Shown here: piece after piece, positions 1 to 7,404 of the stretch | Position numbering within the stretch: the stretch's first letter is position 1 | Layout of the letters: each line of letters begins with the position of its first letter | Origin: Myxococcota bacterium | Lineage (GTDB): Bacteria; Myxococcota_C; UBA6777 | Reading direction: 5' to 3' | Assembly (NCBI GenBank): GCA_023150835.1 | Contig: JAKLKB010000137.1 | Location: 1-17,984 of the forward strand | DNA: 17,984 nucleotides | The notes under the pieces: generated by a model | Told to the model about the DNA's origin: nothing | The model's database searches: none | What the model saw: only the letters and a program-made list of their open reading frames with translations | Program-made: the position numbers and the translations under genes

Positions 1-4
1 GGGC

Positions 5-31
5 AGCGTCTGCATTTGGTGCATACAGCGT
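5..31 (+). repeat. 27-bp direct repeat, left copy
   Basis: This stretch matches 17958-17984 at 24 of 27 bases in the same orientation, with the shared core GTGCATACAGCGT. The two copies sit at opposite ends of the window in non-coding DNA, each next to a G-rich palindrome. I read it as a dispersed intergenic repeat rather than an attachment site, because no integrase is visible. Confidence 0.6.
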
Positions 32-74
32 GCGTCATGAAAAAACAAAATCCCCGATGCTTCCGACTTTCGCT

Positions 75-98
75 CCCTCCCCTGTTCACGGGGGAGGG
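75..98. repeat. GC-rich palindrome with GTTCAC loop
   Basis: An 8-bp stem (CCCTCCCC with GGGGAGGG) encloses a loop containing GTTCAC. A related palindrome with the same loop core lies at 17926-17943, where the surrounding sequence is in the opposite orientation. It could act as a transcription stop downstream of hypB, but it lies about 140 bases past that gene and has no clear T-run, so I class it as a dispersed palindromic repeat. Confidence 0.5.
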
Positions 99-102
99 CG
101 GG

Positions 103-140
103 GTGGGGGGCTTTCCTCCGCTTCACCTAACGCCTATGGG
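103..140 (+). repeat. 38-bp direct repeat, copy 1
   Basis: The sequence is identical over 38 bases to 174-211, with starts 71 bases apart. It begins GTGGGGGGCTTTCCTCC and ends CGCCTATGGG. It lies in the non-coding stretch after hypB. No gene is supported in 1-238, where the short reading frames are low-complexity repeat translations. Confidence 0.85.
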
Positions 141-173
141 CCCGAGATTGATGCCAGGGACACCAGCAACATC

Positions 174-211
174 GTGGGGGGCTTTCCTCCGCTTCACCTA
201 ACGCCTATGGG
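174..211 (+). repeat. 38-bp direct repeat, copy 2
   Basis: This is the perfect second copy of 103-140. It is followed by a GGGGCAGCGCCCC palindrome and then by the end of hypB at 239. Confidence 0.85.
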
Positions 212-238
212 GCAGCGCCCCACAACACCGAAATTGGA

Positions 239-1312
239 CTATGCTTTTTGTTGACGGAGCCAGTCGTACCAAGCGGCCATGCCATCACCCGAGCGGGCAG
301 AGACTTGGAGGATGGCGGCGTCGGGTTGGATGGTGCGGATGGCGTCGAGTGCGCGGGGGAGATCGTAATCGAGGTAAGGCAAGAGGTCGATCTTGGTCAG
401 TAGGACGAGATCGGCGGAGCGGAAGATGTGGGGGTATTTGAGGGGTTTGTTTTCGCCTTCGGTGACGGACATCAAGACGATGCGCTTGTGTTCGCCGAGA
501 TCAAAGAGCGAGGGACAGACGAGGTTTCCGACATTTTCGATAAAGAGCAAGGTTTTGTCTTGGAGAGGGAGTTGGGGGAGGGCTGCCCAGATCATCTCGG
601 CTTCAAGATGGCAGCCTTTGCCTGTGTTGACTTGGATGGCGGGAGTTCCTGTTGCGCGGATCGATTCGGCATCCAAAGAAGTGGCTTGATCGCCCTCGAT
701 GACAGCGCAAGGTGCGCCGATCTCGCGCAAAGTACGTTCGAGCAAGCAAGTCTTCCCCGCCCCGGGCGAACTCATCAGATTCAGCGCAAACACACCCCGC
801 CCTGCAAAAAATCCCCGATTTCGCTCCGCGATCCGATCGTTTTTCTCCAGCACACGCTGCTCCAAAAGATGAAGGTCCAAAACCTCCGTCTCTGCGGCTT
901 TTGAGGCTTTGGGCGGATGCGGATGTTCGTGAGAGTGCGGATGTTCGTGGGAGTGCGGATGTTCGTGAGAGTGCGGATGTTCGTGGAAGTGCGGATGTTC
1001 GTGGGAGTGCGGATGTTCGTGGGAGTGCGGATGTTCGTGGGTATGCGGATGTTCGTGGGTATGCGGATGTTCGTGGGTATGCGGATGTTCGTGTTCGTGC
1101 GGATGTTCGTGGGAGTGCGGATGTTCGTGTTCGTACGGATGTTCGTGAGAGTGCGGATGTTCGTGTTCGTGCGGATGTTCGTGAGAGTGCGGATGTTCGT
1201 GTGTGTGTGTATGCGGATGTTCGTGTGTATGTGTATGGAGTGGGATGGATTGTCCATGTTGGTTGGAGAGGGTGGTGTTGTTTGTGTTGCCACATCCGCA
1301 AGTTATGCACAT
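239..1312 (-). CDS. hypB: HypB, nickel-binding GTPase for hydrogenase maturation
   Basis: HypB is the GTPase that, with HypA, loads nickel into the [NiFe]-hydrogenase large-subunit precursor in the cytoplasm. The protein (357 aa) starts MCITCGCG, the N-terminal CxxCxC nickel site known from E. coli HypB. Residues 26-132 are a histidine tract (53 His in 107 residues) built on the hexamer S/T/E-H-E-H-P-H. The G domain follows: Walker A SSPGAGKT (K187, T188), EGDQ (D208), the metal site C234-H235, a further cysteine C266 in NVGNLVCP, and the guanine-specificity TKID. The start overlaps the end of hypA by 10 bp, so the two are translationally coupled. His-rich tracts occur in other HypB proteins, where they store nickel; this one looks unusually long. 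It is the last gene of the cluster. Confidence 0.97.
   Translation of the reverse strand: MCITCGCGNTNNTTLSNQHGQSIPLHTHTHEHPHTHTHEHPHSHEHPHEHEHPHSHEHPYEHEHPHSHEHPHEHEHPHTHEHPHTHEHPHTHEHPHSHEHPHSHEHPHFHEHPHSHEHPHSHEHPHSHEHPHPPKASKAAETEVLDLHLLEQRVLEKNDRIAERNRGFFAGRGVFALNLMSSPGAGKTCLLERTLREIGAPCAVIEGDQATSLDAESIRATGTPAIQVNTGKGCHLEAEMIWAALPQLPLQDKTLLFIENVGNLVCPSLFDLGEHKRIVLMSVTEGENKPLKYPHIFRSADLVLLTKIDLLPYLDYDLPRALDAIRTIQPDAAILQVSARSGDGMAAWYDWLRQQKA
917..1237 (-). repeat. 18-bp coding minisatellite (HypB His tract)
   Basis: About 17 in-frame units of 18 bp (a few with small length differences) encode variants of xHEHPH in HypB residues 26-132. Near-identical neighbouring units suggest slippage or recombination, so copy number may vary between strains. 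The same repeat opens long false reading frames in other frames on both strands. Confidence 0.9.
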
Positions 1313-1644
1313 GGTTCGGTCTCCATTTCTTTGATCAGGAGCTCGTCACCGCTGAGGATGCGGAGGCGGGCTTTTTTTTCGCAAGGGCAAAGGGCAGAGA
1401 AGGAGGGAAGAGAAAGGATCTGATCGCAACCGAGGCATTGAGCGCGAGCGGGGAGGGTGTCGATGTGGAGGGTGGCTCCTTGTGCGAGGGTTCCGGCGGC
1501 GCAGGCATCGAAGCAGAAGCGGAGTGCGGAGATCTCGACGTTGGTGAGTGTGCCGACGTGGAGTCGGATAGAGCGGATGGTTTGGCCGTTGGCGTGTTGG
1601 AGTGCGACGCGGAGGATATCGCGAGTAAGGGAGAGTTCGTGCAT
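1303..1644 (-). CDS. hypA: HypA, hydrogenase nickel insertion metallochaperone
   Basis: HypA (113 aa) binds nickel at its N-terminus and works with HypB to insert nickel into the hydrogenase large subunit. The start MHELSLTRDIL contains the conserved MHE nickel motif (His2, Glu3). The C-terminal zinc domain begins with the normal CLGC pair, but the second pair reads C-P-C-E instead of C-P-x-C. Alignment to the usual C-P-x-C-x3-RLR-x-x-x-G-D/E-L pattern puts glutamate in the fourth ligand position and moves the cysteine one residue earlier. The ATG at 1644 overlaps the hypE stop by one base (TAATG), which fixes this start over the longer upstream extension. The tail LLIKEMETE matches the family. 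Confidence 0.95.
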   Translation of the reverse strand: MHELSLTRDILRVALQHANGQTIRSIRLHVGTLTNVEISALRFCFDACAAGTLAQGATLHIDTLPARAQCLGCDQILSLPSFSALCPCEKKARLRILSGDELLIKEMETEPCA

Positions 1645-2780
1645 TAGCAGATCCGAGGGAGTTGTTCGCCGACGAGCATGGCAAGGATGCGCTCGCCGCC
1701 GAAGCCATTTTGAAGGGTGACGATGCCTTTGGGTTCGGGGCGACAAGAGCCGATGATGGCGGCGTGTTGTCCGAGAGGATGGGCGCGCATGACGGCGAGA
1801 GCGGTTTGGGCTTGTTCGGCAGGGACGGCGAGAGCGAGTTTGCCTTCGTTGGCGAGGTGGATGGGATCGAAGCCAAGGATCTCACAGAAGCCTTGAACTT
1901 CGGGGCGGATGGGGATCTTTGTGGCGTCGATGGCGATGTGGAGGTTGGAGGCTTGAGCGATCTCGTTGAGGGTGGCGGCGAGTCCGCCGCGAGTGAGGTC
2001 GCGCATGGCGCGGGGAGTGATCTTGGCATCGAGTAAGGCTGCGATCAGTCCGTGGAGTGGGGCGCAGTCGCTTTCGATGGTGGTTTCGAGTTGAAGTTCG
2101 CCGCGTGCGATCAAGATCGCTGCGCCATGATCGCCGAGGTATCCGTTGATCAGGATGGCGTCGTTGGGTTGAAGTTGGTGGGCGGCGATCTGTTGAGAAG
2201 CGGGGATCACGCCGATGCCAGCGGTGGAGATGAAGATCTTGTCGGCGGCTCCGCGAGGGACGACTTTGGTATCGCCTGTGACGATCTGGACACCGGCTTG
2301 ACGGGCGGCTTGGCCCATACTGGCGAGGATCTCGCGCAAAGTGTCCATCGGAAGGCCCTCTTCGAGAATCAGGCTGCAAGAAAGGTAGAGTGGGCGTGCG
2401 CCCGACACAGCCAGATCGTTGATCGTGCCGTTGACTGCGAGTTTTCCGATATCACCGCCCGGGAAAAACAAGGGGCTGACAACGTAGCCGTCTGTTGTAA
2501 AGGCCAAGCGGTCGCCGTGGAGGGCCATCTCAGCAAGAGAAAAGCGGGCTTGGTCTTCTTGGATCTGGAGGTTGGGGTTGTCAAAGGCGCTACGGATCAC
2601 ATCGTCGATCAGGTCGCGCATGGCTTTTCCGCCGCCACCGTGGGCTTGGGTGATCACCGTGTCGCGCACACGCCCTGCGCGGCGACGGGCACCTTCGATG
2701 CGATCCCACAGTTGGGGAGAGGGATAGCGGGCCTCTGTGCTGTCGGGGACGGGCTGTCGGGTGGGCTTGGTGTCGGTCAT
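1644..2780 (-). CDS. hypE: HypE, carbamoyl dehydratase for cyanide ligand synthesis
   Basis: HypE takes the carbamoyl group from HypF on its C-terminal cysteine and dehydrates it with ATP to a thiocyanate, the source of the CN ligands. The protein (378 aa) has the PurM/AIR-synthase-like fold signatures AHGGGGKAM, TTDGYVVSP, GGDIGKLAVNGTINDLA and TGDTKVV. It ends PRIC, with the required terminal cysteine. About 45 residues precede the conserved AHGGGGK, so the N-terminus is somewhat longer than in many HypE proteins. Two adjacent ATGs (2783 and 2780) overlap the hypD stop. I chose 2780 because AGGAG then sits 5 bases upstream instead of 2. The gene is coupled to hypD upstream and to hypA downstream. 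Confidence 0.96.
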   Translation of the reverse strand: MTDTKPTRQPVPDSTEARYPSPQLWDRIEGARRRAGRVRDTVITQAHGGGGKAMRDLIDDVIRSAFDNPNLQIQEDQARFSLAEMALHGDRLAFTTDGYVVSPLFFPGGDIGKLAVNGTINDLAVSGARPLYLSCSLILEEGLPMDTLREILASMGQAARQAGVQIVTGDTKVVPRGAADKIFISTAGIGVIPASQQIAAHQLQPNDAILINGYLGDHGAAILIARGELQLETTIESDCAPLHGLIAALLDAKITPRAMRDLTRGGLAATLNEIAQASNLHIAIDATKIPIRPEVQGFCEILGFDPIHLANEGKLALAVPAEQAQTALAVMRAHPLGQHAAIIGSCRPEPKGIVTLQNGFGGERILAMLVGEQLPRIC

Positions 2781-3919
2781 CATCGCTCCTGCGGTAGGGT
2801 GCGTGTGGTTGCGAGGCGGCCATAGTTGTAATAAGCGGCGCAAGCGCCTTCGGAAGACACCATACAAGCGCCGATCGGGGTTTCGGGGGTGCAGGCGGTT
2901 CCAAAGACTTTGCACTGCCAAGGTTTGATCGCGCCTTTGAGGACTTCACCGCACTGACAGGCTTTGGGGTCGGGGACAGAGCGCGAAGGCAGCAAGAAGC
3001 GTTTTTCTGCGTCAAGATGAGCATATTCGGGGCGGATCTGTAGGCCGGAGTTGGGGATCGAGCCAAGGCCGCGCCATTCAAAGCATTCACGGGGCAAGAA
3101 GACTTTTTCGAGGGCTTGTTGGGCGATGCGGTTTCCGCTGTTTTGGACGACGCGCTTGTATTGATTTTCGACGGTACATCGGCCTGTTTGGAACTGTTCG
3201 AGCAGCATCACAAGGGATTGTAAGAGATCGAGGGGTTCAAAGCCGCTGATCACGATGGGCTTGTGGTGGGTCTCGCAAAGGGCGAGGTAGGGTTCGAGGC
3301 CGATTACCATTGTCACATGGCCGGGGCCGATGAATCCGTCGATTTGGAGGAGGGGATCATCGAGTAGTGCTTGAAGTGTCGGGATGATGGTGATGTGCGT
3401 GGAAAAGAGGAAGAAGTTGGAGAGACCTTCTTCGTGAGCTTGTAGGAGCGTTAACGCGGCGGAAGGAGCGGTGGTTTCAAAGCCGATACCAAAAAAGACG
3501 ACGTCGCGGTCGGGGGATTGGCGGGCGAGGGCGAGGGCGTCGCTTGGTGAGTAGACGGTGCGGATATCGGCTCCTTCGGCTTTGCATTGAAGGAGACTTT
3601 TTTGGGAACCCGGGACGCGGAGGGTGTCGCCGTATGTGGTAAAGATCACGTTGGGTTGTGTGGCGATGGCGATGGCGTCGTCGACACAGCCGACAGGAAG
3701 GACGCAGACAGGGCATCCCGGGCCGTGAACCATCTCGATCCCTTCGGGGAGCATGGACTCGATCCCGAACTTAAAGAGGGTGTGGGTATGGCCGCCGCAA
3801 ACTTCCATGATCTTGAGTGGGTGCTGTGCGTCTCGCCCCAATACACGGACTTGATGGGTGATCTGCTGTAAGAGTTGTTGGCCAGTTACTGGATCACGAA
3901 ATTCGTCAACGTATCTCAC
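2780..3919 (-). CDS. hypD: HypD, Fe-S scaffold for Fe(CN)2CO assembly
   Basis: HypD (379 aa) forms a complex with HypC that holds the iron while the CN and CO ligands are attached. Visible family motifs are EVCGGHTH, GPGCPVCVLP, GFETTAP, and a C-terminal cluster-binding region with cysteines in CQCGE, WQCKVFG, GACMVSSEGAC and the ending AYYNYGR. I chose the GTG at 3919 (VRYVDEFRDP): GGAGG lies 6 bases upstream, the resulting length matches the family, and the start overlaps hypC by 14 bp. The longer frame beginning at 3991 runs across hypC in another frame and its first 24 residues look unlike HypD. Confidence 0.96.
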   Translation of the reverse strand: MRYVDEFRDPVTGQQLLQQITHQVRVLGRDAQHPLKIMEVCGGHTHTLFKFGIESMLPEGIEMVHGPGCPVCVLPVGCVDDAIAIATQPNVIFTTYGDTLRVPGSQKSLLQCKAEGADIRTVYSPSDALALARQSPDRDVVFFGIGFETTAPSAALTLLQAHEEGLSNFFLFSTHITIIPTLQALLDDPLLQIDGFIGPGHVTMVIGLEPYLALCETHHKPIVISGFEPLDLLQSLVMLLEQFQTGRCTVENQYKRVVQNSGNRIAQQALEKVFLPRECFEWRGLGSIPNSGLQIRPEYAHLDAEKRFLLPSRSVPDPKACQCGEVLKGAIKPWQCKVFGTACTPETPIGACMVSSEGACAAYYNYGRLATTRTLPQER

Positions 3920-4214
3920 CCGTTCCCTCCGAAGTTTTGGTGTCTGTGGGTTCGATCGAGGCGATCTCTTTTTGGAGATCGCCCATCTCACGCAAGAGGT
4001 CGAGCGTTCGTTGAGCTTCTTGTGGATCGATGCGATTCATCGCGAAACCGACATGCACAAGCACCCACGCACCCACGCAAGTCCCGATGGCGTGGTCTTG
4101 ATCGACGATGCAGGCAAGATTTATAGTGCGACGAACGCCGCCGATCTCGACGATGCCGAGCTTGCGGGCGGTATCCGTCACTTGGATGATTTGTCCGGGG
4201 ATTCCTAAACACAT
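3906..4214 (-). CDS. hypC: HypC, hydrogenase maturation chaperone
   Basis: HypC (102 aa) carries the Fe(CN)2CO unit with HypD and holds the hydrogenase large-subunit precursor open for metal insertion. It begins MCLGIPGQI, with the essential Cys2, and has the conserved VGAWVLVHVGFAMNRID block. The last 25 or so residues are a polar tail beyond the conserved domain. A strong Shine-Dalgarno (GGAGGGA) precedes the ATG by 4-5 bases. It is the first gene of the coupled hypCDEAB run. The 104 bases separating it from the upstream lipoprotein gene probably hold the promoter, but I could not identify a convincing one. Confidence 0.96.
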   Translation of the reverse strand: MCLGIPGQIIQVTDTARKLGIVEIGGVRRTINLACIVDQDHAIGTCVGAWVLVHVGFAMNRIDPQEAQRTLDLLREMGDLQKEIASIEPTDTKTSEGTGEIR

Positions 4215-4318
4215 ACGCTCCCTCCGTCTGTTGCGTCCCCCGTGTTGTGCCAGAACTGCTCGAAATATGCAACCGTGCGGAGAGGCGGGGCTTGGGGAGG
4301 GCCTTTGATTGGAGTCGA

Positions 4319-4765
4319 TCAGTACCCGAGCATCTTTTTCTTAAGAGCAGAGCAAAGCGCAGACTTTTTCGCCGAATCTTTTTCGGGCAAGGCTCGGCAG
4401 ATTTGGAGGTATTGTTGTTCGAGGCTTGCATTTCGCGTTTGCGTCGTGGTTTTACCCCAACTGCCGAGTGCGATGGAACCTGAAGCGTAAGCACGAACTT
4501 TTTGCATCCGTGATCGCCAGAGGAGTTCTTTTTGGGAAGGATTGCGCTCTTGTCGTTTGTAACGACCTGTCGGCGTGGAGGCTTTTGTGGTCATCGCTTC
4601 GCGGGTGGTTCCACAAAAATCGCGTGGATCTTTTGGGCGCGGGGTTGCTGGAGCCGTTGACTGGAGTGCTTGTGGGCTGTGTGTGATGGCTTGTGGGCGG
4701 TTGATTTCTTGTTTGCAACCGAACAACAAACACGCACTGAGAACGATATATCCGTGGTTTCGCAT
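4319..4765 (-). CDS. Small putative lipoprotein of unknown function
   Basis: The protein (148 aa) is not recognised. It begins with a short lipoprotein-type signal peptide, with hydrophobic VLSACLLFG followed by Cys17 (lipobox LFGC). A proline- and threonine-rich linker of about 30 residues follows, consistent with a lipid-anchored protein tethered to the outer or inner membrane. The C-terminal half is basic, with three further cysteines including C-x-x-ALPEKDSAKKSALC. AAGGA lies 9 bases before the ATG. It sits between the cysteine-rich paralogues and hypC on the same strand. Nothing in the sequence links it to hydrogenase. Confidence 0.7.
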   Translation of the reverse strand: MRNHGYIVLSACLLFGCKQEINRPQAITHSPQALQSTAPATPRPKDPRDFCGTTREAMTTKASTPTGRYKRQERNPSQKELLWRSRMQKVRAYASGSIALGSWGKTTTQTRNASLEQQYLQICRALPEKDSAKKSALCSALKKKMLGY

Positions 4766-4781
4766 CGTTTAGAATCCTTGG

Positions 4782-5195
4782 TCATGGACTGGGGTAGTTA
4801 GGGCAGACAAATTCCCTGTCCGTCCAAACTTTACAGCGTTTTTTTTCACAGATGGCTTTGGACGTGAAGGGGAGATCAAAAACGAAGCCTCTTTTGCCAT
4901 CGCAGTCTTTGGAAAAGTAGCGATCATGAAAGACTCGGAATTCTCTGTATTTTTTGGATGCCGCAAAGCCATCCACAAAACGGATAAATTCTCTGCGCTC
5001 GCATGTCCGTAGCATACCTTTGACAGCGAGAAGTTCGCAATCATCATTCTTTTCACAATCGTTGGGATGAGTTTCAACAAATTTTTGAAAAGCATCGTCG
5101 ATCTCTCCGCAAGGCATGAGCGCGATCTGTGCATCGAGACAAGACATCCCAAAAAAGCTCCAACACAAAAGCAAGACAAAGAAAAACCTTCTCAT
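4782..5195 (-). CDS. Cysteine-rich exported protein, paralogue 1 of 3
   Basis: An unrecognised 137-aa secreted protein. A hydrophobic signal (FFFVLLLCWSFFG) ends at Cys19 in GMSC. The glycine at -3 is atypical for a lipobox, so lipidation is uncertain. The mature part has 8 conserved cysteines in the pattern MxC, NDC, xDDC, xxC, KDC, AxC, KRC, FVC, which would allow four disulfides. The core HPNDCEKNDDCELLAVKG and DGFAASKKYREFRVFHDRYF are shared with the next two genes. This is the most diverged of the three copies. The 16 bases just before the ATG are the same as before paralogue 2, so the leader was duplicated with the gene. No metal-binding or catalytic motif is evident. Confidence 0.85.
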   Translation of the reverse strand: MRRFFFVLLLCWSFFGMSCLDAQIALMPCGEIDDAFQKFVETHPNDCEKNDDCELLAVKGMLRTCERREFIRFVDGFAASKKYREFRVFHDRYFSKDCDGKRGFVFDLPFTSKAICEKKRCKVWTDREFVCPNYPSP

Positions 5196-5222
5196 CAGGA
5201 GGCTCTTTCATTACGAAAAGGG

Positions 5223-5256
5223 AGCGGGCTCACGGGCCTTACCGAAGCAAGCCCGC
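5223..5256. other. Hairpin between paralogues 1 and 2
   Basis: The 7-bp stem GCGGGCT/AGCCCGC encloses a loop of about 20 bases in the 76-base gap between two of the cysteine-rich genes. There is no T-run on the minus strand after it, so an attenuator or partial stop is possible but unproven. Confidence 0.3.
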
Positions 5257-5271
5257 CTCTTCAGGGGTGGG

Positions 5272-5679
5272 TCATGGCATGTGAGGGCAGACAAATTCGT
5301 CATTTGTTTGAACTTTGCAACGTTTGTTGTAGCATACGGCTTGAGAGGTTAATGGACGATCAAAGGCGTGAGCCCTTTTGCCGTCGCAGTCTTTGGAAAA
5401 ATAGCGATCATGAAACAGTCTAAATTCATTGTATTTCTTGGATGCAGCAAATCCATCTGCATAACCGAGAAATTCATGTTCATTACATCGATTAAACTCT
5501 CCTTTCACCGCGAGAAGTTCGCAATCATCATCTTTTTCGCAATCATTTGGGTGATTTTCAGCAAATTTTCGAAAAGCTTCATGGAGTTCAGGACACGACA
5601 TCAACGCAATTTGCGTGTCAAGACAAGAAATTCCCAAAAAGCTCCAGCACAAAAGCAAGACAAAGAAAATATTTCTCAT
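5272..5679 (-). CDS. Cysteine-rich exported protein, paralogue 2 of 3
   Basis: This 135-aa protein has the same design as its neighbours: signal peptide to Cys19 (LGISC), then ALMSCPELHEAFRKFAENHP, NDCEKDDDCELLAVKG and eight spaced cysteines, ending FVCPHMP. It is nearly identical to paralogue 3 over most of the mature protein, and the DNA is also very similar, so this duplication is recent. The differences cluster around NRCNEHEF versus NQCERREF and AHAFDRPLTSQ versus LNFDGPFTSQ. The start lies 12 bases after the paralogue 3 stop, so the two are cotranscribed. No strong Shine-Dalgarno is seen, only AAAGAG. Function unknown. Confidence 0.88.
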   Translation of the reverse strand: MRNIFFVLLLCWSFLGISCLDTQIALMSCPELHEAFRKFAENHPNDCEKDDDCELLAVKGEFNRCNEHEFLGYADGFAASKKYNEFRLFHDRYFSKDCDGKRAHAFDRPLTSQAVCYNKRCKVQTNDEFVCPHMP

Positions 5680-5691
5680 CAGGAGGCTCTT

Positions 5692-6099
5692 TCATGGCAT
5701 GTGAGGGCAGACAAATTCGTCATTTCTTTGGACTTTGCAACGTTTGTTGTAGCAAACGGCTTGAGAGGTGAATGGGCCATCAAAATTGAGAGCCCTTTTG
5801 CCGTCGCAGTCTTTGGAAAAATAGCGATCATGAAACAATCTAAATTCATTGTATTTCTTGGACGCAGCGAATCCATCTGCATAGCCGAGAAATTCTCTAC
5901 GTTCACATTGATTAAGCTCTCCTTTCACCGCAAGAAGTTCGCAATCATCATCTTTTTCGCAGTCATTCGGGTGATTTTCAGCAAATTTTCGAAAAGCTTC
6001 GCCGAGTTCAGGACACGACATCAACGCGATCTGCACGCCGATGCAAGACGTCCCAAAAAAGCTCCAACACAAAAATAATGCAAAATAAGTCTTTTTCAT
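5692..6099 (-). CDS. Cysteine-rich exported protein, paralogue 3 of 3
   Basis: The first gene of the tandem triplet (135 aa). I chose the ATG at 6099 (MKKTYFALFLCW) over the longer frame from 6171 because GGGAGA precedes it at good spacing and a signal peptide begins at once. The signal ends at Cys19 (FGTSC). The mature protein carries the triplet's eight-cysteine pattern with HPNDCEKDDDCELLAVKG and DGFAASKKYNEFRLFHDRYF. It starts 29 bases after the end of the frameshifted exported-protein gene, so all four may share a transcript. Paralogy suggests dosage or variation of a surface or periplasmic protein. The biochemical role is unknown. Confidence 0.87.
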   Translation of the reverse strand: MKKTYFALFLCWSFFGTSCIGVQIALMSCPELGEAFRKFAENHPNDCEKDDDCELLAVKGELNQCERREFLGYADGFAASKKYNEFRLFHDRYFSKDCDGKRALNFDGPFTSQAVCYNKRCKVQRNDEFVCPHMP

Positions 6100-6128
6100 G
6101 ATCTTCTCCCTTTCTTTCCTAGCCTTGC

Positions 6129-7144
6129 TTATCGACAAGGCCACTGTTCTGTATTGAGCAATTTTCGGCAAAGATGTTTTTCCATCACCTCGAAATCATT
6201 GCCACCTCGAAGCCCGTACACCGTACCCGATGGTGTGGGGGTGGAGACACTGTATGTCCCGTCCGCAAAGGGTAGGAATTGGATGGAGGAAGAAAAATCT
6301 CCGACTGCGGGGATCTGGAGCGTTGTGGAAGGTGGGGTGAGTACGGCCAAGCCTTTGGTGGCGGCGGTTTCAGGGTCTTCAAAAAAGGCGTTGGAAACAA
6401 CGTGATCGGACGGCCAATTGTAGCGGATCGACCATCTTTGGAAAATGGCAGGGGGGGCGTTTGGTGGGCTGCTTGGATGCAGATCTGCAGTTGTCAACGC
6501 GGACTTTGAAAGGAAAGCGATGGAGCGTTGTGTGTCTCCGTTTCTTTTCGTCACGGTGGCGATCAAATGCCCCGTGTTGGGGGAGATCTCGTTGCCATTT
6601 GTCCAACGTGGGGAGTGAAAGACAATGGCGGGCTTGTTAAGCGTTTTGATCGATCCATCGGCGTCTTCGATGAATTCCCATCGTAAGTCTGCTCCGATAG
6701 TGGCGAGGCACCAAAAGCTAACATCCGCTGTCGAGAGTATGTCTGCGCGCGTCGAAGAAAGAAGCATATATGTTTTTCCCTCGTTGTTAGTCGCGAGATG
6801 GGGAATGTTGACAAGGCTCGGACTAAAGGATGTTGCGGGTGCCTCTGGAACGTTTGCTTTGTAGCGGGGAAGAGGTCGTATATGTAGACTACGGTATCGG
6901 GCGCATGGGAAGGATTGGTTGCCACCAAGTTGTGTGTGCGCAGGGCGTATGTACCCGGGCCTTTTTCTCCAAAGTCGTATGTGAAAATGCCGGTGGTTTG
7001 GATATTTTTCAGCACATGATCGGCTGCGGATGCTTTGGCTCCCCACCCAAGAAACAACCCCGCTGTGGCGAAAAGATCGCAGAAGACAGTTTCGCTCTTT
7101 GTTGGCTGTGAAAAAAAACTATCTTTTTGTTCAGTTTTTTTCAT
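6129..7144 (-). pseudogene. Exported protein of unknown function, frameshifted
   Basis: Two overlapping frames together form one protein of about 338 aa. The upstream frame (from the ATG at 7144) has a signal peptide ending ASA|AD near residue 40 and runs to VVYIYDLFP (residue 93). The downstream frame continues sensibly as RYKANVPEAPATSFSPSLVN and runs to the stop at 6129. The switch fits loss of one C in a run of four (plus-strand GGGG at 6866-6869): with five C the frame reads DLFP-RYKANVP. Beyond that point the upstream frame turns unconvincing, and before it the downstream frame is arginine- and histidine-rich noise. It may be a true broken gene or a homopolymer sequencing error. The many short strand-like segments (ATVTKRNGD, GTYSVSTPTPSG) suggest a beta-rich exported protein. 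AAGG precedes the ATG. No family recognised. Confidence 0.75.
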
Positions 7145-7258
7145 GCGATTTACCTTCGGGCAAACGGTTCACGTGTGTGATCTGGCGTTGTTTTTTGAGG
7201 AAATAAGGTGTGAATCAAAGGTGGGAGAGGTTTCAAAATTTCCCCGAAGTCGTTTTGA

Positions 7259-7287
7259 GAGTTACACAACGTTCAGGGATGTGTCAA
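7259..7287 (-). promoter_or_regulatory. Weak candidate promoter for the exported-protein genes
   Basis: On the minus strand a perfect -35 box TTGACA (7287-7282) is followed after 17 bases by TAACTC, a poor -10 box. It lies about 115 bases upstream of the ATG at 7144. The surrounding 7145-7404 is non-coding and purine-rich on the plus strand. Confidence 0.25.
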
Positions 7288-7404
7288 CAGAAAAGATCGC
7301 AGAAAAGTGGATCAAAAGAGAATGATTTTCATCGAATGATGTTTGAAAGAGAAGGAGTAAGAAGAAGAAAGAGTTCCTTTTGAGAGAGACGATTTCTCTA
7401 TAAA

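Noticed and set aside
603-1647. Long frames through the HypB His tract (plus strand 712-1647 with ADVRGS repeats, minus strand 603-1310 with SRTSA repeats).
   Set aside because: They arise because an 18-bp repeat lacking stops opens several frames at once; only the HypB frame carries conserved family motifs on both sides.
4230-4262. TGGCAC upstream of hypC on the minus strand as a sigma-54 promoter.
   Set aside because: The -12 TTGC element is missing at the required spacing.
5684-5771. Plus-strand mini-gene with a perfect AGGAGG before ATGGCATGTGAGG (25 codons).
   Set aside because: It is antisense to the conserved C-terminus of a cysteine-rich paralogue and to the duplicated leader; conservation is explained by the minus-strand genes.
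6860-6875. Programmed ribosomal frameshift in the exported-protein gene.
   Set aside because: No slippery heptamer or obvious downstream structure was seen; mutation or read error is simpler.
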